Positions 46,999 to 57,628 of a stretch of DNA of 64,000 nucleotides are shown here, in pieces. Source of the DNA: Proteus appendicitidis (GTDB lineage: Bacteria > Pseudomonadota > Gammaproteobacteria > Enterobacterales > Enterobacteriaceae); the NCBI RefSeq assembly GCF_030271835.1, contig NZ_CP127389.1:1462001-1526000 (forward strand), written 5' to 3'. The stretch's first letter is position 1; each line of letters begins with the position of its first letter. The notes under the pieces are model-generated. The model did no database searches and was not told where the DNA came from. It saw only the letters and a list, made by a program, of their open reading frames with translations. The translations under genes were made by a program, and so were the position numbers.

Positions 46999-48429
46999 TT
47001 AGCTCGCTATCTCTTGAGCATATAAATAAAGCTCTTGTAGCTGCTTTAATTTTTCTTCATTATCAGCATATTCTTCAGCTAATAACTGAATAGTATTAAT
47101 ATATTCGGTTAATTTTTCTGGCGTTAACATCTCTTTTCTATGCGTCAACCAACGTTGTTGTTCGTCATAATTCAACGTTGAAGGATAATTTCTTGCACGA
47201 TAACGGAAAAACAGAGGTTCCATTCTCGCATCTTCAAACGTTAAATCTAACGCGGGTAAATTCTGTGGTTGTGTTGAGCGAATAATCTCCATCGCACTAC
47301 GATCATTTTCACTGAAAAAACCATTATAAATTTGTGAATCAACGTTATCAGATACAACAAAAGGCGTTTGTTGCGCAAATATTTCCACGACTTTATTGCG
47401 TATTTCAGGATGAGAAAACAAGATTGCCTGATTCTTTAAACAAGTCTCAACATCTAAACCAATTCTATCTGCATCTTGTTGTCTTAATGTATTTTGCGGT
47501 GCCACAATAGGGCATTTATTAATATGCAGTAATTTAAGTGGAACTGGTGGCTCCTCAACGGATAGTTCACTACGTGGCGTATATAAACGCTCACGCAATT
47601 GATCTGAGTCGAGTGTTAATAAAGGGGATATATCGGCGGCTAAGTCGCAAACAATAACTGCATTGCGATTATCAGGATGCCACGCTAATGGTGCAACAAG
47701 GCTTAAATTAGAACGTGCGGCACCAAACATACCTGAAACATGCACAATTGGTGTCATTGCCGGAATATCAATTAGCGCCTGCACTTTGCGTTTATCACGT
47801 AAATTAAAGAAATAATCAAACATACGTGGTTGCGCTTGCTTTAATTTTTTTGCCATCGCAATGGTGGCATAAACATCAGACATTGCATCATGTGCATTCT
47901 CATGAGAAATACCATTTGCTTTGGTTAATAACTCTAAACGGAAACTTGGAAAACCGTCTTCATTTTCAGGCCAAATAATACCTTCAGGGCGCAGTGCGTA
48001 ACAGGCACGTAAAACATCAAGTAAATCCCAACGCGAATTTCCTTTTTGCCAGCTATAAGCATAAGGATCATAAAAATTACGATAAAGGATATTGCGAGTG
48101 ACTTCATCATCAAATCGCAGGTTGTTATAGCCCATAATACAACTATTAGGTTGGCTAAAAGCTTGATGAATTTGACGAGTAAATTCAGCTTCAATCATCC
48201 CATTTTTTGCCGCTATTTGTGGCGTTATTCCTGTGATCATCACGGCTTCTGGATGAGGCAGATAATCATCATTAGGCTTGCAATAAATCACGAGAGGATC
48301 TTCAATAATATTGAAATCCATATCTGTTCTTACACCCGCAAATTGTGCAGGGCGATCGAGCGCAGGGTGAGTACCAAAAGTTTCGTAGTCATGAATGTAA
48401 AATGTGGGCGTTTTCGCTGAATTAGACAA
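46999..48429 (-). CDS. sbcB: Exodeoxyribonuclease I (SbcB)
   Basis: The 476-residue DEDDh nuclease starts with FYIHDYETFGTHPALDRPAQ (first Asp and Glu), has MGYNNLRFDDEVTRNILYRN (second Asp) and HDAMSDVYATIAMAKKL (His and third Asp), followed by the SH3-like and helical domains. It degrades single-stranded DNA 3' to 5' in repair and recombination. Length is normal (475 in E. coli). It stands alone; the 218 bases upstream have no other gene. Confidence 0.96.
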   Translation of the reverse strand: MSNSAKTPTFYIHDYETFGTHPALDRPAQFAGVRTDMDFNIIEDPLVIYCKPNDDYLPHPEAVMITGITPQIAAKNGMIEAEFTRQIHQAFSQPNSCIMGYNNLRFDDEVTRNILYRNFYDPYAYSWQKGNSRWDLLDVLRACYALRPEGIIWPENEDGFPSFRLELLTKANGISHENAHDAMSDVYATIAMAKKLKQAQPRMFDYFFNLRDKRKVQALIDIPAMTPIVHVSGMFGAARSNLSLVAPLAWHPDNRNAVIVCDLAADISPLLTLDSDQLRERLYTPRSELSVEEPPVPLKLLHINKCPIVAPQNTLRQQDADRIGLDVETCLKNQAILFSHPEIRNKVVEIFAQQTPFVVSDNVDSQIYNGFFSENDRSAMEIIRSTQPQNLPALDLTFEDARMEPLFFRYRARNYPSTLNYDEQQRWLTHRKEMLTPEKLTEYINTIQLLAEEYADNEEKLKQLQELYLYAQEIAS

Positions 48430-48647
48430 GGTTTCCTACCATAAATTTATTGATGATTTTTTTAAATCATTACTCAATGAGTTGTATTGGGCTTCATTAA
48501 GACCATGGTAAACCATAATGCGGTAAACGTGAAATGTCAGATCAAAGTACGCTTATGTCGTGTTTAATATAAGGTGTTGCTGTGAGGATTAATAGGAGCG
48601 TACCACCGCTAATATTGATTACTTTTTTCATAGTAACAATTTAGCCC

Positions 48648-49070
48648 TTATATTTTTTCGGCTTCGTCGAAAAATTGCATGCCTGAATAAGGATGTTGAC
48701 GACAAGCTTCTAAGCGACTTTTTAAATCACCCACATGAACTTCAAGTTTATGATGGTCAGGATCGTAAAAATAGAATGAATCACCTTCACTTTTATTTTC
48801 TTTCCATGCAGTAATGTCATGGGATAAAAGGTGTTGTTTAAAGGTTTCAAAATTATTTGCAGATAAACTGAAAGCATAGTGGGTGTAATCACTGTCTTCA
48901 GTAATATGGCGTTTATCGTGAGATAAACATAACCATAAGGAGCCTAGTTGTAGATAAGCACCGTTATCCCATAAAGCAAGAGGCTTAAAGCCTAATATTT
49001 CAGTATAAAAGGCAAAGCTCTTACTCACATTATTGACGGCGAGTGTTAGGTGGTTTAAATCAGTTAGCAT
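48648..49070 (-). CDS. fosA: FosA-type fosfomycin glutathione transferase
   Basis: The 140-residue glyoxalase-fold protein follows Fos[19 protein letters not shown] (metal His), [20 protein letters not shown] and YAFSLSA (second His), [19 protein letters not shown] (phosphonate and K+ loop plus metal Glu) and [17 protein letters not shown]. FosA opens the fosfomycin epoxide with glutathione and needs Mn2+ and K+. All key residues I know of are present, so it is probably active. It stands alone on the chromosome with no mobile element near it, so it looks native, not acquired. Confidence 0.8.
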   Translation of the reverse strand: MLTDLNHLTLAVNNVSKSFAFYTEILGFKPLALWDNGAYLQLGSLWLCLSHDKRHITEDSDYTHYAFSLSANNFETFKQHLLSHDITAWKENKSEGDSFYFYDPDHHKLEVHVGDLKSRLEACRQHPYSGMQFFDEAEKI

Positions 49071-49211
49071 TGTTTTAAGTGAGTTATGGAGGATACTGTT
49101 ATTTTAACAAAGGAAATCAAAGAAAAGGGATTATATGATGCCTATTTGTGCGTTTTATTGTCAGTAGCGACAATAAAAATAAAAGTAGATCCAGTACACA
49201 TAACTCAAATT

Positions 49212-49286
49212 GTTAACGTTAACTTATGTGCTTTATATCACATTAAAGCGATATAATTGTTTGTGAACTTGAAAGTTAACGTTAAC
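49212..49286. promoter_or_regulatory. Two LacI-type operators around a promoter
   Basis: The palindrome GTTAACGTTAAC occurs twice, at 49212-49223 and 49275-49286, 63 bases apart centre to centre, or about six helical turns, which suits repressor looping. Between them lie a CRP-like site TGTGC-N6-TCACA (49227-49242) and a TATAAT -10 box (49252-49257). The central CG palindrome is typical of LacI/GalR-family operators. No such repressor gene is adjacent. Confidence 0.7.
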
Positions 49287-49323
49287 ATTTAAAGGTGAAA
49301 TGACTTTATAAGGCGCTCAACCA

Positions 49324-50586
49324 ATGAACAAAGACTCAAAAAAATACTATGCGATCTTAAGTGCGCTGTTATTTTTCTTCTTTTTTACCTGGTCTTCATC
49401 TTTTTCATTAGTTTCTATTTGGTTAAACCAGTATGTAGGATTAAAAGCGACTGATACTGGATTAATATTCTCTGCAATTTCTCTGATTGCGTTATGTGCT
49501 CAACCCCTATACGGCTTTATTCAAGATAAATTAGGGCTAAGAAAGAATTTATTATTAGTGATTGCAGTCTTACTTATTCTTTCTGGGCCATTTTTTCTAG
49601 GTTTCGCCTCAATACTTCGTTGGAATATTTTTGTTGGTTCTATTCTAGGGGGCTTATATGTTGGTATGACATTTAATGCGGGTATTGGTGTATTAGAGTC
49701 ATATACCGAGCGTGTTAGTCGTATTCGTGGTTTTGAATACGGTAGGGCGAGAATGTGGGGATCGTTAGGTTGGGCATCTGCAACATTTATTGCTGGGCAC
49801 AATATAAACATCGATCCTAATTATAATTTTGTGATGGCTTCTGTTTCTGGTGTTGTGTTCTTAATTCTTTTAACACTGTTAAAAACAGATAAATCAGACG
49901 CATTTAATCAATTAGAGCATGGTAAAACATCGGCTATTACCATAAAAGACGCACTGAATTTACTTTCGCTGCCTCGTTTTTGGGCGCTTATCTTGTTTGT
50001 TATTGGCACCTGTGTTTATGGGGTTTATGACCAACAGTTTCCCGTTTTTTTCTCATCGCAATTTGCAACCTTACAGCAGGGTAATGAGATGTACGGATAT
50101 CTGAATTCATTGCAGGTATTCTTAGAAGCTGGTGGTATGTTTATTGCGCCTTTCCTGGTTAATAGAATAGGCGCTAAAAACGGCTTATTGTTGGCAAGTA
50201 GTGTTATGGCTGCACGTATTATTGGCTCAGGGCTAGTTGAAGGACCTGTCTTGATCTCTTGTATGAAATTATTACATGCTGTTGAGTTACCTATTTTATT
50301 AATTTCAATTTTTAAATATAACAGTCAGCACTTTGATAAACGTTTATCTTCAACACTCTATTTAGTCGGCTTCCAATGTGTTAGCTCTATTGTTGCTACA
50401 TTATTATCTCCATTAGCAGGTTATGGTTATGATCATTATGGTTTTGCACCAACCTATATGGTGATGGGATGTATTGTGATAGGGACAACACTTTTCTCAG
50501 CTGTGTTTTTACGTTCAGACGCGAAAGCATTACCGCCACTTGATGGTTTACAACATGAAGACCAAAATAAGGCACAACCTATTTAA
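49324..50586 (+). CDS. LacY-family oligosaccharide:H+ symporter (MFS)
   Basis: The 420-residue permease has 12 predicted helices and is a member of the LacY/CscB/RafB/MelY branch: YYAILSALLFFFFFTWSSSF at the N-terminus, PLYGFIQDKLGLRKNLLLVI (motif A), and RGFEYGRARMWGSLGWASAT (contains the conserved Glu/Arg pair used for sugar and proton). It imports a disaccharide or related glycoside with protons; which one cannot be told. No glycosidase, kinase or regulator gene lies nearby. Two identical operators flank its promoter, so it is tightly controlled by a distant LacI-type repressor. Confidence 0.85.
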   Translation: MNKDSKKYYAILSALLFFFFFTWSSSFSLVSIWLNQYVGLKATDTGLIFSAISLIALCAQPLYGFIQDKLGLRKNLLLVIAVLLILSGPFFLGFASILRWNIFVGSILGGLYVGMTFNAGIGVLESYTERVSRIRGFEYGRARMWGSLGWASATFIAGHNINIDPNYNFVMASVSGVVFLILLTLLKTDKSDAFNQLEHGKTSAITIKDALNLLSLPRFWALILFVIGTCVYGVYDQQFPVFFSSQFATLQQGNEMYGYLNSLQVFLEAGGMFIAPFLVNRIGAKNGLLLASSVMAARIIGSGLVEGPVLISCMKLLHAVELPILLISIFKYNSQHFDKRLSSTLYLVGFQCVSSIVATLLSPLAGYGYDHYGFAPTYMVMGCIVIGTTLFSAVFLRSDAKALPPLDGLQHEDQNKAQPI

Positions 50587-50620
50587 TTACTTATTAATTT
50601 ATCCTTTGTAGTGTCGATTT

Positions 50621-50654
50621 TGGCTACCAGTAAAAATGTGTAGCCATTTTTTTA
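50621..50654 (+). terminator. Terminator after the sugar symporter gene
   Basis: TGGCTAC and GTAGCCA flank CAGTAAAAATGT and are followed by seven T. Confidence 0.85.
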
Positions 50655-50842
50655 TCATTAATTAAGTGAATATTTGCGGGTTAAAAAATGTTGACTATAT
50701 TTATTAATACATATCATCCTAATTAATTGTTAATTAAGCAAAATCAATTAAATTTGTAAACTTTGCTTGTTTATTGACACGATTAAGCGATAATCTTAAA
50801 CAGAGCTATTTATCTTAAATATCAATTGTAAAGGTGTAGGAA

Positions 50843-51181
50843 ATGGATAACGCAAACAAGCCGTCTTTCCAAAACGTACTGGAGTTTGTGCGTATGTATC
50901 GTCGTAAAAACAAAATCCGTCGTGAGATCACTGACAATGAGAAAAAGATCCGTGATAACCAAAAACGTGTTCTTTTATTAGACAACTTAAGTGAATATAT
51001 TAAACCGGGTATGTCGATTGAAGATGTACTGGGCATTATTGCTAATATGCGTAGTGACTATGACGATCGTGTTGACGATTACATTATTAAAAATGCCGAT
51101 CTGTCTAAAGAGCGCCGTGAATTATCTAAGCAGTTAAAAGCTATGGGTGAAATTAAAAATCTTCCTGATCTAAAAGACTGA
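50843..51181 (+). CDS. tmaR: PTS regulator TmaR (YeeX)
   Basis: The 112-residue, strongly charged coiled-coil protein matches E. coli YeeX/Tma[41 protein letters not shown] and [19 protein letters not shown]. TmaR sequesters PTS enzyme I at the cell pole and so tunes sugar uptake; a Tyr near residue 72 is reported to be phosphorylated in E. coli. The ATG follows AGGTGTAGGAA. A terminator follows. Confidence 0.93.
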   Translation: MDNANKPSFQNVLEFVRMYRRKNKIRREITDNEKKIRDNQKRVLLLDNLSEYIKPGMSIEDVLGIIANMRSDYDDRVDDYIIKNADLSKERRELSKQLKAMGEIKNLPDLKD

Positions 51182-51208
51182 TTGTTTTACTAAAAATAAT
51201 AAATGAAA

Positions 51209-51242
51209 GGCCTCTGAATTGAATATTCAGGGGCTTTTTTTT
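51209..51242 (+). terminator. Terminator after tmaR
   Basis: GCCTCTGAAT pairs with ATTCAGGGGC (one G-T pair), followed by eight T. Confidence 0.88.
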
Positions 51243-51306
51243 ATTTTATTGTTGGCTTAATAAGCACTAAGTTAATTAGCGCCAAGTTAATTAGCTAATG
51301 GTTACC

Positions 51307-51338
51307 CAAAAAAAAGAACCCACTAAAAAGTGGGTTCT
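51307..51338 (-). terminator. Terminator after rne
   Basis: GAACCCACT and AGTGGGTTC flank AAAA; on the minus strand an eight-T run follows. Confidence 0.9.
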
Positions 51339-51382
51339 CAATTTAACAGTATTATCAAGATATTCTTAATAACACTTTATTA

Positions 51383-54300
51383 TCAGTTTTGACTTTCAGC
51401 TTTAGTCATTCCTGAAGAAGCGTGATTAGTAGAACAATGTCCACCTGCACCAGTGCGACCTTTCTTATCAAAAGCTGGACGTGCTTCCCACGCTTTGATT
51501 TCAATTGCCACAGGAGCTTCATTAGCAGCTGGTGCTTTTGTCATTGGAGAGCTTGCATGTAGTTGGCGTGCAACTGCAACAGGCTCTTGGCGAATAACAA
51601 CTTCAGCTGGTTTGCTCTCGGTTACTGTTTCAACATCCACAACTGGGATTGCACTTGCTTCTGGCTGATTTTCAATAACAGTTTCAGCTTTAGTGGCAGG
51701 GGCAACAACAGTTTCAACAGCAACTTCTTTGTGTTGTTCAACAGTTTCTTCAGTTGCTATTACTGCTTCAACAGGCTGAGGTTGTTCAGGTGTTGAAGTT
51801 TCACTTTCTACTGGTGTAACTGTATCTTGTGCAACTTCTTCTGGCGCGATACTTGTTTCAACTTGTGGTGAAGTTTCATGCATGTAAGCTTCAGTGGTAT
51901 TTAATACCGCTGAAATGTTCTCTTTACGAGTAACGTGCTCTTCTGTATTCACTTCATTAATTACATCACTGATAACGTTGCTTCCAATGATGTTATTCGT
52001 TTCAACAGACTCTGCTTTTGGCGGCTCTACTGCAATAATTTCAGCAACAGCCTCTGTGGTTGATTCAGTGCTAACCGTAACAGAATAAGTCGATTCTGTA
52101 GATCCTTCCTGTGCAATATCAGCAACAATGGCTTCTGAAACCGCGGGTGCGATAGCGACCATTTGTGGATCTTGATGAGTAATAATGTGGTTTTCAACAG
52201 AAACGTCATTGTTATTTTCAACATTATTTTCAACAAATGCTGCATCACTTATTGGTGTGATTGGGTAGCGAATGAAGACTTTACCTGAAGCAAGCTCAGG
52301 AGAAGCCACCGCCATTGCCAGAGGCATTGGTGATACTGTTAAGGTACGCTCATCACGATAGCGACGACGACGTTGACCACTTACACGTAAATGACGAGGC
52401 GAACGGCGAGAACGACGTGGCATAACATTATCTTGCCCGTTATTGTCTTCGTTTTTATTGTCATCTTGTGATTTAGTTGCATCTGGTAACGCTTTTACAG
52501 CTTGTGCTTCATTTGCTTCAACTTTCGCAACAGCAACTGCTTTAGGCGCTGATTTTTCTGTTGGCGCAACTTTAGTTTGTGTTGTTGCAACAGGCGGCTC
52601 AGAAACGGCTTTTTCAGTCACAACAGGTACAACAGCTAATGCATTATCATTGTCAGTCACGCGTACAGATTGTGTTAATTGACGACGATTACGGCGTTGC
52701 ATAGCAGGGCGACGAGGTTCTTCTTTCTTCTCATCAGCATTACCTTTTGCAACGGTATCATTTTCAGCAAGAGCCGCTTGTGCTTTAGCCGCTTCTTGTT
52801 GCTGTTGACGTTTTTCTTCTTGACGACGACGCTGTTCCGCACGTTGTTCACGACGCTGCTGGCGACGAGCTTCGCGCTCTGCAATCTCTTGCTCACTACT
52901 AACTTCAGTCGTTGGCGTTGTTTGTGGTTTTTGATTGCGATTTTTGCGATTGTCTTCGCTATTTGCGTTATCACGATTACGATCGTTATCACGGTCACGG
53001 CGATTATTGTTGTTACGTCGATTATTGTTATTACGACGATCACGACGATTGTCGTTATTCTCTTTCTTATTTTCCTGTGGTTTTTCTGGTGTTACTACAG
53101 GTTCTGGCTCACTACTAAATAAGTTAGAGAAGAATTTTGCGATAGAGGCAAAGAAACCTGTACCTTGAGCTTGTTCTGATTTAACAGGTTTAGCTTGAGG
53201 TTGAGGTGCTTTTTTGCTTTTCGTTGCTTCAATAGGCTCTTCTTCTTGCAATCCAAAGGCTGAAATAGCAGGTTGTTCAGGTGCTTTACGCTCTGTAACA
53301 ACATCGTCCTCAGCTTCATTTAACTGACTCTCATGGAATTGCGCTAAGTTGTAGCTCAGAGAGGTAATTTCTTCGCCTTTACGTACACGAATAACAGAGA
53401 AATGAGGCGTTTGCATTTGGTCATTAGGAACAATAACCACTTTGACATTAGATTGACGTAATTCAATGTCTGTTACTGCTTTACGTTTTTCGTTAAGCAA
53501 ATAAGAGGCGATTTGAACAGGCACAATTGCGTGTACTTCATGTGTATTTTCTTTAAGAGCTTCTTCTTCAATAAGACGTAACACAGAAAGTGACAGTGAT
53601 TCGTTATCACGAATAGTACCGGTGCCTAAACAACGCGGACAAACGTGATGGCTAGATTCACCTAATGAAGGGCTTAAACGCTGACGAGACATCTCTAATA
53701 AGCCAAAGCGAGAGATGCGTCCAATTTGAATGCGAGCGCGATCTTGGCGAACAGCTTCGCGCATTCTGTTTTCAACTTCACGCTGATGACGTACAGGCGT
53801 CATGTCGATAAAGTCGATAACAATTAAACCACCCAAGTCGCGTAAACGTAATTGGCGTGCAATTTCGTCAGCCGCTTCTAAGTTAGTATTAAAGGCAGTT
53901 TCTTCGATATCACCACCACGGGTTGAGCGTGAGGAGTTGATATCAATCGCTGTTAATGCTTCAGTTGTATCAATAACTAAAGCGCCACCAGAAGGAAGGC
54001 GAACTTCACGCTGAAAAGCAGATTCAATCTGTGATTCAATCTGGTAATGGCTAAACAGAGGTACCGCACCGGTGTAATGGCGAATTTTGCTAGCAAAATC
54101 ACCACGACCAATCGCTTCAATATGGCTACGTGCCATTTCAACGACTTTTGCGTTATCAATTAAAATTTCGCCAATATCAGGACGTAAGTAGTCGCGGAAT
54201 GCGCGAACGATTACGTTACTTTCCTGATGGATTAAGAATGGCGCAGGGCGATTTTCAGCGGCTTTCTTAATTGCATCCCAGTGTCTTAAACGATAGCTTA

Positions 54301-54850
54301 AGTCTTGTTGTAGCGCTTCGGCAGATTTACCAACACCTGCTGTACGTACAATCAGACCCATACCATCTGGGATTTCAAGGCTTGATAAAGCTTCTTTGAG
54401 TTCAGTACGGTCTTCACCTTCAATACGGCGAGAAATACCACCTGCACGAGGATTATTTGGCATTAATACCAAATAACTTCCCGCAAGGCTGATAAAAGTG
54501 GTTAATGCTGCACCTTTATTACCACGCTCTTCTTTATCAACTTGAACAATAACTTCCTGGCCTTCTTTTAAGACATCTTTGATGTTAGGACGACCATGGG
54601 AGTGATAATTACTAGGAAAGTATTCGCGGGCAATTTCTTTGATAGGAAGGAAACCGTGGCGTTCCGCACCATAATCAACAAAAGCGGCTTCTAAGCTGGG
54701 TTCAATTCGAGTAATTTTACCTTTATAGATATTCGCTTTTTTCTGTTCATGACCGGGGCTTTCGATATCCAGATCGTACAAACGTTGCCCATCGACAAGG
54801 GCAACACGCAACTCTTCCTGCTGAGTTGCGTTAATTAACATTCTTTTCAT
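51383..54850 (-). CDS. rne: Ribonuclease E
   Basis: The 1155-residue endonuclease has the S1 domain ([20 protein letters not shown]), the DNase I-like catalytic domain with [11 protein letters not shown] and [12 protein letters not shown] (the two Mg-binding Asp), the zinc-link CPRCLGTG, and a long disordered C-terminal half. The latter shows the membrane-anchoring helix [14 protein letters not shown] near residue 580, Arg-rich RNA-binding blocks ([40 protein letters not shown]) and a PNPase-binding C-terminus ([20 protein letters not shown]). It organises the degradosome. It is longer than the 1061-residue E. coli enzyme, mainly through a Val/Glu/Thr-rich stretch before the end. Confidence 0.97.
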   Translation of the reverse strand: MKRMLINATQQEELRVALVDGQRLYDLDIESPGHEQKKANIYKGKITRIEPSLEAAFVDYGAERHGFLPIKEIAREYFPSNYHSHGRPNIKDVLKEGQEVIVQVDKEERGNKGAALTTFISLAGSYLVLMPNNPRAGGISRRIEGEDRTELKEALSSLEIPDGMGLIVRTAGVGKSAEALQQDLSYRLRHWDAIKKAAENRPAPFLIHQESNVIVRAFRDYLRPDIGEILIDNAKVVEMARSHIEAIGRGDFASKIRHYTGAVPLFSHYQIESQIESAFQREVRLPSGGALVIDTTEALTAIDINSSRSTRGGDIEETAFNTNLEAADEIARQLRLRDLGGLIVIDFIDMTPVRHQREVENRMREAVRQDRARIQIGRISRFGLLEMSRQRLSPSLGESSHHVCPRCLGTGTIRDNESLSLSVLRLIEEEALKENTHEVHAIVPVQIASYLLNEKRKAVTDIELRQSNVKVVIVPNDQMQTPHFSVIRVRKGEEITSLSYNLAQFHESQLNEAEDDVVTERKAPEQPAISAFGLQEEEPIEATKSKKAPQPQAKPVKSEQAQGTGFFASIAKFFSNLFSSEPEPVVTPEKPQENKKENNDNRRDRRNNNNRRNNNNRRDRDNDRNRDNANSEDNRKNRNQKPQTTPTTEVSSEQEIAEREARRQQRREQRAEQRRRQEEKRQQQQEAAKAQAALAENDTVAKGNADEKKEEPRRPAMQRRNRRQLTQSVRVTDNDNALAVVPVVTEKAVSEPPVATTQTKVAPTEKSAPKAVAVAKVEANEAQAVKALPDATKSQDDNKNEDNNGQDNVMPRRSRRSPRHLRVSGQRRRRYRDERTLTVSPMPLAMAVASPELASGKVFIRYPITPISDAAFVENNVENNNDVSVENHIITHQDPQMVAIAPAVSEAIVADIAQEGSTESTYSVTVSTESTTEAVAEIIAVEPPKAESVETNNIIGSNVISDVINEVNTEEHVTRKENISAVLNTTEAYMHETSPQVETSIAPEEVAQDTVTPVESETSTPEQPQPVEAVIATEETVEQHKEVAVETVVAPATKAETVIENQPEASAIPVVDVETVTESKPAEVVIRQEPVAVARQLHASSPMTKAPAANEAPVAIEIKAWEARPAFDKKGRTGAGGHCSTNHASSGMTKAESQN

Positions 54851-55381
54851 ATTGTGACTTACTCGTTATTTTCACGTTTTATAATGTGCCACTAACATAC
54901 GTAATTACACTATTGATAACCGATGACCTCGTGTCTTTTACAAATGCGTCAACCTCACGGTTGTCGGTTGTATAGAGGTGCAATATGTCGGTGAGTCTGA
55001 TTTTTAGTTCAAAAATTCAGCACTCTTTAATTGAACACGATGTTTCAACTCAATAAGCGATGTATTTATGGCATACTAAATTGTTTGATTTTCGACTATG
55101 TCTTACGCCATTGCTGCATTTTGAAAATCAAACAAACAAAATTTTCATAAATATACCTGATAAACATAATCAGGAGAGTCTGCATTATTCCATTGGTGTT
55201 AGGGTTATAGCAAGATGACTTTTCTGCTTTGGTGACTTTTTCTGTATAAATATGAGAGATTAGCTAATGTTTCGTCTTTTTCCCATTATTCAGGTTAAAA
55301 TAGACGACAGATTTGATGTTATTTTGTACACCACAAAGTTGTTTGTTATTTTTATTTTAAGAGAGCCAAAGAATCGCCACT
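54851..55381. promoter_or_regulatory. rne 5' leader and rne-rluC intergenic region
   Basis: These 531 bases separate the divergent rne and rluC genes. In E. coli the rne transcript has a long structured leader that RNase E itself cleaves to hold its level constant; the similar gap here is consistent with that. I see local inverted repeats but cannot assign the known hairpins or a precise promoter. Confidence 0.5.
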
Positions 55382-56335
55382 ATGAAATCATTTAATCAAG
55401 TTCAGTTCGTCACCATTGATGGCGATGAAGCAGGCCAGCGTATCGATAATTTTTTACTGGCACGCTTAAAAGGTGTACCAAAAAGTATGATTTACCGAAT
55501 TATCCGTAAAGGGGAAGTTCGAGTTAACAAAGGGCGAATTAAACCTGAATATAAACTCAATGCGGGTGACAGCATCCGTATACCTCCTGTGCGAGTATCG
55601 GAAAAAGAAGAAGTCGCGGTATCACCAAAACTTGATAAAGTCGCTGCATTGTCAAATTGTATTTTATATGAAGATGACCATTTAATGCTTATCAATAAAC
55701 CTTCTGGTACGGCTGTACACGGGGGTAGTGGGTTAAGTTTTGGTGTGATTGAAGGTTTACGTGCATTGCGTCCAGAAGCTCGCTTTTTAGAGCTTGTACA
55801 CCGTCTTGATAGAGATACATCGGGTGTTCTGTTAATTGCTAAAAAACGTTCAGCATTACGCGCTTTGCATGAGCAGTTACGCTTAAAACAGATGCAAAAA
55901 GATTATTTAGCCTTAGTGCGTGGTCAATGGCAATCTCACACTAAAGTTGTTCAGGCACCTTTATTGAAAAATATTCTTCAAAGTGGTGAGCGAGTCGTTA
56001 AAGTAAGCAATGAAGGAAAACCTTCTGAAACGCGTTTTAAAGTGGAAGAGCGTTTTGAATTTGCCACACTTGTGAAAGCAAGCCCTGTGACAGGAAGAAC
56101 ACACCAAATTCGTGTGCATACATTACATGCAGGTCATCCTATTGCATTTGATGATCGTTATGGTGATCGTGATTTTGATTCACAATTGGTAGGAACTAAA
56201 CTTAATCGTCTATTTTTACATGCAAGTTCTTTGACATTTACTCATCCTTCAACGGGTGAACAAATGCGAATTGAAGCGCCAATGGATAATCAGTTGCGCC
56301 ATTGTTTGCAAGTATTACGTAGTCAAAAATCTTAA
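55382..56335 (+). CDS. rluC: 23S rRNA pseudouridine(955/2504/2580) synthase RluC
   Basis: The 317-residue enzyme has an S4 domain (AGQRIDNFLLARLKGVPKSM) and a synthase domain with the catalytic Asp in LVHRLDRDTSGVLLIAK. GRTHQIRVHTLHAGHPIAFD is the conserved binding motif. RluC modifies three uridines around the peptidyl transferase centre. The divergent placement to rne is the E. coli arrangement. Length is typical (319). Confidence 0.96.
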   Translation: MKSFNQVQFVTIDGDEAGQRIDNFLLARLKGVPKSMIYRIIRKGEVRVNKGRIKPEYKLNAGDSIRIPPVRVSEKEEVAVSPKLDKVAALSNCILYEDDHLMLINKPSGTAVHGGSGLSFGVIEGLRALRPEARFLELVHRLDRDTSGVLLIAKKRSALRALHEQLRLKQMQKDYLALVRGQWQSHTKVVQAPLLKNILQSGERVVKVSNEGKPSETRFKVEERFEFATLVKASPVTGRTHQIRVHTLHAGHPIAFDDRYGDRDFDSQLVGTKLNRLFLHASSLTFTHPSTGEQMRIEAPMDNQLRHCLQVLRSQKS

Positions 56336-56372
56336 GTCGAAAATTTTTATTTCAACAGAAAATCTGAATATT

Positions 56373-56408
56373 CAATACGCCCAGTTTGTTGGGCGTATTG
56401 CTTTTCTT
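56373..56408 (+). terminator. Terminator after rluC
   Basis: CAATACGCCCA and TGGGCGTATTG form a strong stem followed by CTTTTCTT. Confidence 0.82.
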
Positions 56409-56439
56409 AAACCACTAAGAAAGTGAGTGGAAAACAGAA

Positions 56440-56841
56440 TTAACCTTCCACTTTTGTCATGCATTGCTCAACAACTTTATCAATATCCCACTCTTTAGGC
56501 AGTGATTTTGAACCGTTTTTACGCATTTCCATATCTACACGGATAAATTCGGTAATTCCGTAATTTTTAATAATACCGTCGTAAGTACATTCACAGACTT
56601 CGGCAATTTGAGGAATTAACGCATCATCAGTAATACCAGAACCTAATATGCAGCTACTGACAAAATTCTTTTTAAATAAAGATTTGTTGTCATCTTTTTT
56701 GTCTGAAATCACACTGTCTTGGATAGTATTTGTCGTGTTAGTTACTTTTGTTGTTGAAATTTCAGTGTCTTTTTCATCAGAACAACCCACTAATGCTGTT
56801 GCCACCACTAAAGCTGTTAAGACTGATGCTAATTTATTCAT
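56440..56841 (-). CDS. Hypothetical lipoprotein
   Basis: The 133-residue protein starts with a lipoprotein signal (LTALVVATALVGCS, lipobox LVGC), then a Thr/Asn/Asp-rich linker and a compact domain of about 80 residues with four Cys (SSCILGSG, VCECTYDG, EQCMTKVE), which could form two disulfides in the periplasm. The residue after the lipidated Cys is Ser, so outer-membrane sorting is expected. I do not recognise the family. It lies between rluC and yceF, where E. coli has no such gene. Confidence 0.7.
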   Translation of the reverse strand: MNKLASVLTALVVATALVGCSDEKDTEISTTKVTNTTNTIQDSVISDKKDDNKSLFKKNFVSSCILGSGITDDALIPQIAEVCECTYDGIIKNYGITEFIRVDMEMRKNGSKSLPKEWDIDKVVEQCMTKVEG

Positions 56842-56887
56842 AATACGTTTTATCGCTACATGAGATTAAAAAATAAGATGACCAAAT

Positions 56888-57487
56888 TTATTTGTGATCA
56901 TCAGAGAAAAATAATGGGTTTATTCTTTGCGAGAGTAACATTTTATTCAATCGGATAAGTGGTAAACCAATTAAAGAATTTGGATCATCACCGACAAGTT
57001 TATCAAATAGAGTAATGCCTAGCCCCTCAGATTTAAAACTTCCAGCACAATTGAACGGCATCTCTTTATTTAAATAACTGATAATTTCTTCATCAGTTAA
57101 ATGACGAAAGTAAACTTGAAATAATTCACAATGCGTTTGATGTTCTAAAGTTAGGCTATTATATACAGTTAATCCGGTGTAGAACGAGACACATTGTCCT
57201 GAAGCTTGTTTTAATTGTGCAAAGGCATTATCAAAATTATGGGGTTTTCCCGTGATCTTTTTATTCAGCACACAAACTTGATCAGAACCAATTATAAGGT
57301 GATGTGGAAATTTTACTTGTAAAGCGCTGGCTTTTTCATAGGATAAACGACTGACAAGATCTTGAGCGCACTCTGTGGGCATCGGGGTTTCGTCAATCTC
57401 TGGAGATGCTTGTATAAAGGGCATTCCAAGCTTTTTCAGCAACTCAGCTCGAAAGGGTGAAGTAGACGCAAGGACGAGTGGCAACAT
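56888..57487 (-). CDS. yceF: Maf-like nucleotide pyrophosphatase YceF
   Basis: The 199-residue protein begins LVLASTSPFRAELLKKLGM, the Maf motif with the S-T-S-x-x-R nucleotide-binding residues, and has LIIGSDQVCVLN and CAGSFKSEGLG further on. YceF hydrolyses non-canonical nucleotides, preferring 7-methyl-GTP, to the monophosphate. It is divergent from yceD, as in E. coli. Length matches the family (about 194). Confidence 0.93.
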   Translation of the reverse strand: MLPLVLASTSPFRAELLKKLGMPFIQASPEIDETPMPTECAQDLVSRLSYEKASALQVKFPHHLIIGSDQVCVLNKKITGKPHNFDNAFAQLKQASGQCVSFYTGLTVYNSLTLEHQTHCELFQVYFRHLTDEEIISYLNKEMPFNCAGSFKSEGLGITLFDKLVGDDPNSLIGLPLIRLNKMLLSQRINPLFFSDDHK

Positions 57488-57628
57488 ATTTTTTTTAAAA
57501 TCCGTAGCAAAATGATGCCTGACATTCTAAACTATGCGCCGCTGATAAAGCGAATTTTGGTGGAAAGGTGTAGATAACCCGCCTTTTTCTTTGACTATAT
57601 TCCATTACAAAGATAATATGCGCGCCTT

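Noticed and set aside
51453..54159. Many open frames antisense or out of frame inside rne
   Set aside because: They are shadows of the repetitive, low-complexity C-terminal half of RNase E.
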